Source: a bacterium UBA6025 (GTDB taxonomy: Bacteria > Patescibacteriota > Saccharimonadia > Saccharimonadales > Saccharimonadaceae). From it: a DNA stretch of 33,174 bases. The position numbers and the translations under genes are program-made. The notes under the pieces were generated by a model. It ran no database searches, was not told where the DNA came from, and saw nothing but the letters and a program-made list of their open reading frames with translations. Each line of letters starts with the position of its first letter. The stretch's first letter is position 1. Of this stretch, positions 24,073 through 30,234 are shown piece by piece. The stretch spans positions 1-33,174 of the forward strand of contig DIZP01000036.1 in the NCBI GenBank assembly GCA_002429375.1. The letters are read 5' to 3'.

Positions 24073-25285
24073 TTTTTATATCCATTCGAAAATTGAGGTT
24101 TGTATAGGCGCTACTTAGCTGCCTCTTACTGACTTTAAAAATAGCAGCGTTCTCTATCCCATCCAGCACCTCACTACCGCCACTGGCGGCAAGTCCAGGA
24201 CTAAGAGAGAAGGTACCAGTAGCAAATACATTCGGGATCTGCCAGTTGATCTCCACGGATTTTCCTTTTTTTAATGTCGGAAACTCACGACGAGCCCAGA
24301 GGTTATTGCCAGCAAAAATTCTCTGACCAGATGCGTCATAAATAGTGAGGCCATATATAGGTTGTTTGATGTCTTCGTTAGCTTCGACTTTCATCTTGAT
24401 TAATACTTCTGTTTGCTCCTCAGTATAAAGGGCTATGGTATCACCGGCATGAGCAGGGACGGCTTCAATAGAGGTAATTTTAGCTCGACCTGAGCCACTA
24501 CTCTCAATTACCTGAGCGTCAGTGGTCGTATGGGCTTCTTGTTTATTGAGAATCCCAATATACCTATTGACAACTTTGTTGATCTTGCCCTCATACACGA
24601 TACTGCCCTTTTCAATCAAAATACCCCGATCGCAGTACTCCAAAAGGGCGTTTGTATCATGGCTAACAAATATCACTGTTTGTTTATTATTTTTAAGCTG
24701 CTTGAAGTATTCGTAGCATTTCTTTTGAAACATTGCATCACCTACAGCAAGAACTTCGTCAAGCAACAGGATGTCGCTTTGTGCTCGAATCGCAATTGAA
24801 AAAGCGAGTCGCACTTGCATACCAGAAGAGTAATTCTTAAGTTTTTGATCCATAAACTTTGGTAGCTCAGCGAAATCAACGATATCATCATACATTAATT
24901 CCATCTCTTTATGACTAAATCCAAGCATAGCGCCATTCATAAAGATATTTTCTCGGCCAGTAAGCTCTGGATTAAATCCAACCCCTAATTCAATAAATGG
25001 GGTGAGGCTACCATTAACCTGGACTAGCCCTTTGTCTGGAACATATATACCAGCTATAAGCTTAAGAAGGGTGCTCTTACCGGAACCGTTACGCCCAACA
25101 ATACCAAAGAACTCGCCTTTTTTAATTTCAAAAGATATATCGTTTAGAACATGCTGAAGTTCATAGCCTTTTTTCCGTTTCGTAAAATTTACGATAAGCT
25201 GTTTAATGCCGCTATGCTGCTCGTGAGGAAGCTTAAAAGTTTTGTAGAGATCTTTGACTATAACTGCTGGTTGCTCGTCGGACAT
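24065..25285 (-). CDS. wzt: Polysaccharide ABC exporter ATPase with C-terminal glycan-binding domain
   Basis: A 406-residue Wzt-type ATPase. Walker A is GRNGSGKS at residues 64-71, followed by the signature 'NYSSGMQVRLAFSIA' and Walker B 'DILLLDEVLAVGD', with the switch His in 'VIFVSHD'. Residues ~265-406 match the Wzt C-terminal domain (PF14524), a beta sandwich that recognises the finished glycan end: 'QPIYGLTIYDASGQRIFAG', 'EINWQIPNVFATGTFSLSP'. With Wzm it exports an undecaprenyl-linked polysaccharide. The ORF could extend to 25381, but the extra residues overlap wzm, so the ATG at 25285, one base after the wzm stop, is chosen. Presence of the C-domain suggests that export depends on a chain-end modification, perhaps by the methyltransferases downstream. 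Confidence 0.93.
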   Translation of the reverse strand: MSDEQPAVIVKDLYKTFKLPHEQHSGIKQLIVNFTKRKKGYELQHVLNDISFEIKKGEFFGIVGRNGSGKSTLLKLIAGIYVPDKGLVQVNGSLTPFIELGVGFNPELTGRENIFMNGAMLGFSHKEMELMYDDIVDFAELPKFMDQKLKNYSSGMQVRLAFSIAIRAQSDILLLDEVLAVGDAMFQKKCYEYFKQLKNNKQTVIFVSHDTNALLEYCDRGILIEKGSIVYEGKINKVVNRYIGILNKQEAHTTTDAQVIESSGSGRAKITSIEAVPAHAGDTIALYTEEQTEVLIKMKVEANEDIKQPIYGLTIYDASGQRIFAGNNLWARREFPTLKKGKSVEINWQIPNVFATGTFSLSPGLAASGGSEVLDGIENAAIFKVSKRQLSSAYTNLNFRMDIKND

Positions 25286-25286
25286 A

Positions 25287-26099
25287 CTACACGTTCTCCG
25301 CAAAATATTTTTGACTTTTCTTAAAGTACCAACTAGCCAATATGATAGACAAAATAACCAACACGTACGGTATTGCGGCAATAAATGGATTGTCTATAAG
25401 GCTATTCACTGTAACCGCCTGGTGTGTTACGACATTATACCTAGCGTCCTGGATTATCTGTGCGACAGGATTTAACATCAATACCTTCGCTATGACCGGA
25501 CTGGCAGCAACTACAAGGCCGACTGGGTAAAGGATTGGGGTTGCATAGAACGCGCCCTGCAATACAACCTCCCATATATGAGATACGTCACGAAATTTAA
25601 CAAACATTGCTGATAACAAAAATGCTATTGCCAATGAAAAAATATAAAGTTCAGCGATATTGATAGGGAGAAGTAACAGGCTCCAATGTATATCAACCCC
25701 GTTGATGATTAAGAACACAAAGACAATAATGAGGTTAAGTAGAAGATTGATGAGTGCAGAGATAGTACCCGAGACAACGATAATGTATTTAGGAAAATTA
25801 ATCTTGCGTATCAAATCGCCGCGTGCAACGATTGCAGACATACCTTGAGCGGTTGCCTCTGTAAAAAATGTCCACATAACAATACCAAGTAACAGATAGA
25901 CAGGGTAGTGTTCGATTGCTTTTCCGAGTTTAAAGAATTGTACAAATACAATATAAAGGATAGCGAAAAGCATCAAAGGCTTCAGTAAAGACCACAAATA
26001 CCCAAGTACAGATCCCTGATATCGGAGTTTGAAATCGGTTATAACTAGTTCGCGCAAAAGAATGCGATTACGCCTGCTTAAAATATTAGAAAGTTTCAT
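25287..26099 (-). CDS. wzm: Polysaccharide ABC exporter permease
   Basis: A 270-residue ABC-2 type permease with about six TM segments. The N-terminus 'SRRNRILLRELVITDFKLRY' and 'SVLGYLWSLLKPLMLFAILY' are typical of Wzm/TagG proteins, as is 'ATPILYPVGLV...LMLNPVAQIIQDAR' near the C-terminus. It forms the membrane channel of the exporter with Wzt. The long in-frame extension upstream is rejected; the ATG at 26099 follows an extended -10 (26113-26118) that would give a leader of about 6 bases. It is the first gene of a five-gene minus-strand operon. No Wzx/Wzy homologue is visible, so export appears to be of the ABC-dependent type. Confidence 0.92.
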   Translation of the reverse strand: MKLSNILSRRNRILLRELVITDFKLRYQGSVLGYLWSLLKPLMLFAILYIVFVQFFKLGKAIEHYPVYLLLGIVMWTFFTEATAQGMSAIVARGDLIRKINFPKYIIVVSGTISALINLLLNLIIVFVFLIINGVDIHWSLLLLPINIAELYIFSLAIAFLLSAMFVKFRDVSHIWEVVLQGAFYATPILYPVGLVVAASPVIAKVLMLNPVAQIIQDARYNVVTHQAVTVNSLIDNPFIAAIPYVLVILSIILASWYFKKSQKYFAENV

Positions 26100-26112
26100 A
26101 AGTCTGCGATTA

Positions 26113-26118
26113 ATTATA
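26113..26118 (-). promoter_or_regulatory. Extended -10 promoter of the wzm operon
   Basis: On the minus strand, TGG then TATAAT, 13 bases before the wzm ATG. It lies in a 113-base divergent region that also holds the promoter of the 26213 gene on the other strand. Confidence 0.6.
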
Positions 26119-26192
26119 CCAGATTGATATAACAATGCGCCGCTCGGAATAAAAATAAACAGGTATCTTTTTATCCGCTCACCGGCTTTTGT

Positions 26193-26198
26193 TATAAG
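26193..26198 (+). promoter_or_regulatory. Extended -10 promoter of the GT2 gene at 26213
   Basis: TGT followed by TATAAG, 14 bases before the ATG. The predicted leader is about 7 bases, without a ribosome-binding site. An out-of-frame ATG at 26203 lies between. Confidence 0.5.
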
Positions 26199-26212
26199 AT
26201 AGATGCACATAT

Positions 26213-27223
26213 ATGAACAGAGTTGCAATTGTCGTATTAAACTGGAACGGAATTGAAGACACTTTATTGTGCCTTGAGTCCCTATTGTCGCAAAGCTATA
26301 AACAGTTCCATATTGTGGTTATCGACAATGGATCAATCGATAATTCAAAAGAGTTATTAGAATCGTACCGCACGAAGCACAGCGATAAAATCGAGGTAAT
26401 CTATAACCCTATCAACTTCGGATTCGCCGGCGGAGTCAACACCGGTATTGAGTGGGCCCTTAATGAAGATTTTGAATACGTGGCGCTGTTTAACAATGAT
26501 GCCATCGCTGATAAAGACTGGCTAAAGAGCCTGGTCGAAGCTGCTCGGCCCAAAGAAGTTGGTATTACTACCGGGTTGCTGCTTCACGAAAACGGCAAAA
26601 CAATCGACAGTAGCGGTGACTGGTTGTCATCATGGGGGCTCGCCTTTCCGAGGAATCGGGGAGACAACACCGCAAAAGCATTCAAGGCCGGACCGGTTTT
26701 TGGCGCCACCGGTGGCGCTAGCCTGTATAAAACCGCCTTATTCAAAGACATCGGTCTATTTGACGAGGACTTTTTTGCCTACTACGAAGACGCTGATATT
26801 AGCTTCCGGGCGCAGCTGGCTGGCTGGAAAGTTGCCTATACGCCAAAGGCAATCGCTTATCACAAACAAGGAGCAACCAGTAGAAAAATCCCTGGTTTTA
26901 CCACTTATCATACCTTTAAGAACCTACCGTTATTGTTTCTGAAGGATGTTCCTCGCGGCCTATTATTCTCTGTTGGTATTCGATTTTATTTCGCCTACTG
27001 GCTCATCTTGCTTAATGCCATAGCCAAAGGCAACGGTATACCGGCGATAAAAGGGGCTGGGATGAGTTTTATCCTGGGATTCAAAAAACTCGGTGAGCGT
27101 AGAGCGATACAAAAAAACAAACGCGTCACGACAAGCTATATCAAAAGTATCCTGTGGAATGATCTGCCCCCCGATCAGACAGGTGTACGAAAATTGCGAA
27201 AGCTTTTCACTAGCAAGGATTAG
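26213..27223 (+). CDS. GT2 glycosyltransferase, WbbL/rhamnosyltransferase-like
   Basis: A 336-residue GT-A enzyme of the WbbL-like GT2 group. It has 'VAIVVLNWNGIEDTLLCLES', 'IVVIDNGSIDNSKELL', 'YNPINFGFAGGVNTGI', metal-site 'VALFNNDAIADKDWL', the acceptor-side 'FDEDFFAYYEDADISFRA', and 'AYHKQGATS'. A hydrophobic segment near residues 245-265 may hold it to the membrane. Members often transfer rhamnose; the complete dTDP-rhamnose operon in the window makes that a fair guess but not a proof. It is divergent from the wzm operon and stands just left of the first palindromic repeat element. Its composition is intermediate between the AT-rich cassette and the GC-rich flanks. Confidence 0.88.
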   Translation: MNRVAIVVLNWNGIEDTLLCLESLLSQSYKQFHIVVIDNGSIDNSKELLESYRTKHSDKIEVIYNPINFGFAGGVNTGIEWALNEDFEYVALFNNDAIADKDWLKSLVEAARPKEVGITTGLLLHENGKTIDSSGDWLSSWGLAFPRNRGDNTAKAFKAGPVFGATGGASLYKTALFKDIGLFDEDFFAYYEDADISFRAQLAGWKVAYTPKAIAYHKQGATSRKIPGFTTYHTFKNLPLLFLKDVPRGLLFSVGIRFYFAYWLILLNAIAKGNGIPAIKGAGMSFILGFKKLGERRAIQKNKRVTTSYIKSILWNDLPPDQTGVRKLRKLFTSKD

Positions 27224-27249
27224 TTTCTAATTTTTATTGGACAATAAAC

Positions 27250-27685
27250 AATCCTTACTTTTTGGCCTAAAAGTAACAAAAGGCCTTCTTTTGGCTGCAA
27301 AAGAATCAAAACTGCTGGGGTTGATGGATTATCGCGGCTAAAGATATCACAATCACTCTTAGTATTCTGCGTAACTCGCTTTCAGCTCAAACATACTCGA
27401 ATAGCTAGGAGTGTATTGCGATATTTTTACCGGATAATTCAGAGACCCAAGACCCCACGAGCTACGAGGGAGCTCAGTCGGCATCTGCAGCTGCCCGAGG
27501 CGAGCGGGTGGTTCAAGACTGATTAAGCGCGAGGATGTTTGAACCGCTGGTAAGCGGTGAGTTCCGCAGCGCCAGTCTTGAACCGCCCGGTAGTCCCGGT
27601 GCAGTGAAGCCGCCGAAAATGTTTTGCTTCTTTTGCACACCAAAAGAAGCTCGTTTGATTACTTTCCGAGTCGAAAGTAAGGATT
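27250..27685 (+). repeat. Palindromic repeat element, copy 1 (left of sucC)
   Basis: A 436-base non-coding element bounded by perfect 11-base inverted ends (AATCCTTACTT at 27250-27260, AAGTAAGGATT at 27675-27685). The arms run from 27250 to 27294 and from 27640 to 27685. Each arm has a short stem with a 13-14-base A-rich loop (GGCC 27264-27267 with 27282-27285; CTCG 27650-27653 with CGAG 27667-27670). Next to each arm is a second palindrome, CTTCTTTTG with CAAAAGAA. The core contains more nested inverted repeats, for example a 12-base pair beginning GGTTCAAGACTG (27510-27600 region). The core is the reverse complement of that in copy 2, with 45 bases identical (27592-27636 against 29786-29830). 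No transposase and no obvious target-site duplication are present. It fills the 517-base gap before sucC. Confidence 0.9.
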
Positions 27686-27728
27686 AGAGATTATTGAAAG
27701 CTAAATTCCACCAACAACCCCTCGATGT

Positions 27729-27734
27729 TATAAT
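27729..27734 (+). promoter_or_regulatory. Extended -10 promoter of sucC-sucD
   Basis: TGT followed by TATAAT, six bases before the sucC ATG (27741): leaderless spacing. It lies outside the repeat element, 43 bases to its right, so sucCD has its own promoter. Confidence 0.6.
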
Positions 27735-27740
27735 TTATAA

Positions 27741-28829
27741 ATGAAACTGCTTGAATACGAAGCGAAAAATATATTATCTCTTTCAGGGATTGTTACTCCC
27801 CGCTCGTCGATAATTCATCAAAATGATTCAGCCCAGCTCACCTTTCCTGTGGTTCTAAAATCACAAGTGCCAACTGGTGGGCGCGGGAAGGCGGGGGGTA
27901 TACGAATTGTTAACGATAAAGATAGTTTGCAGCAGACAATCAATGAATTGTTTGAGCTCTCAATTAAAGACTACCGTCCACAAATCCTTCTGGCGGAAGA
28001 GAAGTTAGCTATTTCCCACGAGTATTACCTGTCGCTGGTTATCGACAAGCCAACCGCCGAGATTCGCTTGATGGCACACATAAACGGTGGGGTTGAGGTC
28101 GAGGAGAATCCCCAGGACAGCTTCCTGGGGATGGTAGTTAGTAGTGAGTATATGGTAGGTAGTAATAATAACTTCGAGGCGGCCGGCGAACGATTAGCCG
28201 AGTACTTAAATCTGCCTGGGCGGAGTTTTGTCTTGCAAGATTTGGTGGAGAATTTATACAAATGTTTTGTGACAAATGACGCCACGTTGCTCGAGATTAA
28301 CCCTTTGGTTTTTACCGATAACGAAAAATTCGTGGCTGGTGACTGCAAGATGGAACTTGATGACAGTGCGGCCTTCCGCCACGACTGGAAGTTTGAAGAT
28401 AAGGCGACTGAAGCCAATTTTGTCACCCTGGATCCTGGCGGCACCGTGGCGACGATTGCCAATGGTGCCGGGCTGGCCATGGCGACCGTTGACGCCGTGT
28501 CAGACTTCGGCATGGTACCGGCTAACTTCCTCGACATTGGTGGCGGCTCCAACACCGAGACTCTAGTAGCTGCTTTTCGGCGCATTACCGAATACCCAAA
28601 CATCCAGGCGATTGTGATCAACGTTTTCGCTGGCATCAGCCGCTGCGACGAGGTAGCTCGAGCGATTATTGCTGCTAAAAAACAGATTACGAATCTTCCC
28701 CCGCTATTTATTCGACTGGCGGGCACGAATTTCGAGGCAGCCGCCGATTTACTCTCACAAGAAAACATCCCTATCCTCGCCACTCTCGAGGAATGCCTGG
28801 CAGCCGCCAAACAAGAGGTGCCGTCGTGA
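27741..28829 (+). CDS. sucC: Succinyl-CoA synthetase (ADP-forming) beta subunit
   Basis: A 362-residue protein (E. coli SucC has 388). The N-terminal ATP-grasp part has 'KLLEYEAKNILSLSGI', 'VVLKSQVPTGGRGKAGGI' and the acidic metal-site region 'TLLEINPLVFTDNEKFVAGD'. The C-terminal ligase domain has 'NGAGLAMATVDAVSDFG', 'NFLDIGGGSNTE' and 'NVFAGISRCDEVARAII'; the last is NIFGGIxRCD in E. coli, so one Gly of the loop is Ala here. With SucD it interconverts succinyl-CoA + ADP + Pi and succinate + CoA + ATP, or acts on a related acyl-CoA. No other TCA-cycle gene is present, so substrate-level ATP formation or acyl-CoA recycling is as likely as a cycle. Its stop overlaps the sucD start (GTGA). Confidence 0.93.
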   Translation: MKLLEYEAKNILSLSGIVTPRSSIIHQNDSAQLTFPVVLKSQVPTGGRGKAGGIRIVNDKDSLQQTINELFELSIKDYRPQILLAEEKLAISHEYYLSLVIDKPTAEIRLMAHINGGVEVEENPQDSFLGMVVSSEYMVGSNNNFEAAGERLAEYLNLPGRSFVLQDLVENLYKCFVTNDATLLEINPLVFTDNEKFVAGDCKMELDDSAAFRHDWKFEDKATEANFVTLDPGGTVATIANGAGLAMATVDAVSDFGMVPANFLDIGGGSNTETLVAAFRRITEYPNIQAIVINVFAGISRCDEVARAIIAAKKQITNLPPLFIRLAGTNFEAAADLLSQENIPILATLEECLAAAKQEVPS

Positions 28830-29695
28830 AAAATACGCTCTTTTCGGCCCAGAACGTCATCGTCCAAGGAATTACCGGTGGCCACGGCCACTTCCAAACC
28901 AAAGCCATGTTAGCTGCAGGGACGACTGTTGTTGCTGGTACAACACCAGGCAAGGCTGGTCAGGTCGTCGAAGGAGTACCAGTTTATGACTCAATTGCCG
29001 ACATTCAAAAAAACCACACGGTTGATACGACGGTCGTTTTTGTCCCTGCTCCGTTTGCCAAATCCGCTATCATGGAGGCGATTACCGCCCACATCCCCTT
29101 GATTGTGTGTATTACCGAAGGCGTGCCGATTCACGACATGCTTCAGATTAAAAAAAGGCTAGCTGGTTCGGGTAGCACCCTGATTGGACCAAACTCGCCA
29201 GGCGTTATCGTTCCGGGTGTGAATAAGCTGGGGATAATTCCCGCCAACATGTCCCTGCCGGGCCACACAGCCATCGTCAGCCGCTCTGGCACCCTGACCT
29301 ATGAAACAATGGCGGGCTTGAGCGCAAAGGGCATAGGCCAGCGCTACGTCATCGGGACTGGCGGCGATCGCATCCGTGGCACTGGCTTTATTGACTGCCT
29401 GGAATTATTTGAAAATGACCCCGAAGTTGATCAAATCGTGCTGATTGGTGAAATCGGGGGTGCCGACGAACAATTGGCGGCCGACTACATCGCCACATCC
29501 GTCACCAAGCCGGTCTTTGCCTATGTTGCCGGTCATCACGCGCCGGTTGGCGTTCAGCTCGGTCACGCCGGCGCCATCCTGGGGAGCGCCGATGAATCCG
29601 CCGCCAGTAAGACTGAGGCTTTGGCAAAAGCCGGTGCACAGGTGGCGACAAGTATTACGGGATTGATTGAGTTGATAATAAATAATTTCTGTTAG
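28826..29695 (+). CDS. sucD: Succinyl-CoA synthetase (ADP-forming) alpha subunit
   Basis: A 289-residue protein, the same length as E. coli SucD (289). The CoA-binding Rossmann part begins 'NVIVQGITGGHGHFQTKAML' (E. coli has TGSQGTFH) with 'GTTPGKAGQ'. Then follow 'GPNSPGVIVPGVNKLGI', 'IVSRSGTLTYE', 'GTGGDRIRGTGFIDCLELFE' (usually GGDPIPG) and 'VLIGEIGG'. The phospho-acceptor is H247 in 'LGHAGAILG', aligned with His246 of E. coli. The GTG at 28826 is chosen over an earlier ATG (28793) inside sucC because it overlaps the sucC stop as GTGA and has GAGGTG five bases before it. Both enzyme subunits look intact and expressed, in spite of being enclosed by repeat elements. Confidence 0.93.
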   Translation: MKNTLFSAQNVIVQGITGGHGHFQTKAMLAAGTTVVAGTTPGKAGQVVEGVPVYDSIADIQKNHTVDTTVVFVPAPFAKSAIMEAITAHIPLIVCITEGVPIHDMLQIKKRLAGSGSTLIGPNSPGVIVPGVNKLGIIPANMSLPGHTAIVSRSGTLTYETMAGLSAKGIGQRYVIGTGGDRIRGTGFIDCLELFENDPEVDQIVLIGEIGGADEQLAADYIATSVTKPVFAYVAGHHAPVGVQLGHAGAILGSADESAASKTEALAKAGAQVATSITGLIELIINNFC

Positions 29696-29737
29696 TTAAC
29701 AGGGATAATCCTTGCTTTTTTTAGCTGGAGAGCTAAG

Positions 29738-30168
29738 AGTCCTTACTTTTTGGCCACAAAGTAACAAAAGGCCTTCTTTTGGGTAGCAAAAGAAGCAAAA
29801 CATTTTCGGCGGCTTCACTGCACCGGGACTATCCGTCGGCCCAAGACTGGCGCTGCGGAACTCGCTGCGCTCAAACATCCTCGCGCTTAATCAGTCTTGA
29901 ACCAACAGCTCGTCTCGGGCAGCTGCAGATGCCGATTTGGCTACGGAGCTCAAGGAGCCAACGGGGTCTGGGGTCTCTGTAAAGGCCGGATAAAATCGGC
30001 TATTGCTACCTGGATTGGCGAGGATGTTTGAGCGCAGCGAGTTCCGCAGCCAACCAAGAAGTAATTGATGGTTTTATGCCGCGGCTTTTCATCAACCCCA
30101 GCAGTTTTGCTTCTTTTGCAGCCCAAAAGAAGCGCGTTTGATTACTTTCCGCGTCGAAAGTAAGGATT
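29738..30168 (+). repeat. Palindromic repeat element, copy 2 (right of sucD)
   Basis: A 431-base element with the same arms, in the same orientation, as copy 1 (29738-29782 and 30123-30168), but with the core inverted relative to copy 1. Stems in the arms: GGCC 29752-29755 with 29770-29773; CGCG 30133-30136 with 30150-30153. The core holds a perfect 33-base inverted repeat (29852-29884 and 30018-30050) with 133 bases between. A partial extra end (AATCCTTGCTTTTT, from 29706) precedes the element. The 539-base gap between sucD and the next gene contains nothing else except the promoter at 30221. Small frames inside the element are not genes. Confidence 0.9.
29852..30050. repeat. Perfect 33-bp inverted repeat inside copy 2
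   Basis: The 33 bases at 29852-29884 (starting GCTGCGGAACTCGCTGCGCT) are exactly complementary to 30018-30050. The counterpart in copy 1 (about 27368-27399 and 27529-27570) is diverged and interrupted by a small extra hairpin (ACCGCT/AGCGGT). The loop between the arms carries further inverted segments. Confidence 0.93.
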
Positions 30169-30220
30169 AAAAAAATAACTCCTCCCTATTAGCTAAATTC
30201 CCTTAGCTCACCCCGAGTGT

Positions 30221-30226
30221 TATACT
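30221..30226 (+). promoter_or_regulatory. Extended -10 promoter of the GT2-GtrA-GT4 operon
   Basis: TGT followed by TATACT, eight bases before the ATG at 30235; leaderless spacing, no ribosome-binding site. Confidence 0.58.
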
Positions 30227-30234
30227 GATATCAC

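Noticed and set aside
26100..26228. N-terminal extension of wzm (43 codons) and likewise of wzt (25286-25381)
   Set aside because: The wzm extension covers its own extended -10 promoter and the start of the divergent GT2. The wzt extension overlaps the wzm 3' end. Family lengths fit the shorter forms.
27359..27643. Minus-strand 94-codon frame inside repeat copy 1, with related frames in copy 2 (29779-29982 plus, 29696-29878 minus)
   Set aside because: The frames are the translation of conserved palindromic DNA; they occur in both strands, differ in length and have low-complexity, non-protein-like sequence. The DNA structure, not a protein, is conserved.
28025..28897. 290-codon open frame antisense to sucC
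   Set aside because: It lies fully opposite a clear SucC reading frame and shows no domain; GC-rich coding DNA often leaves such antisense frames open.
29721..29736. TTAGCT-GGAG-AGCTAA hairpin after sucD as a terminator
   Set aside because: The T-run lies before, not after, the stem on the sucD strand, and the stem is only six pairs. It is more likely part of the repeat-element border.
27250..30168. A complete composite transposon with transposase
   Set aside because: No transposase or integrase frame is found in or between the elements, and no target-site duplication is visible at their outer ends, so only a repeat-flanked cassette can be claimed.
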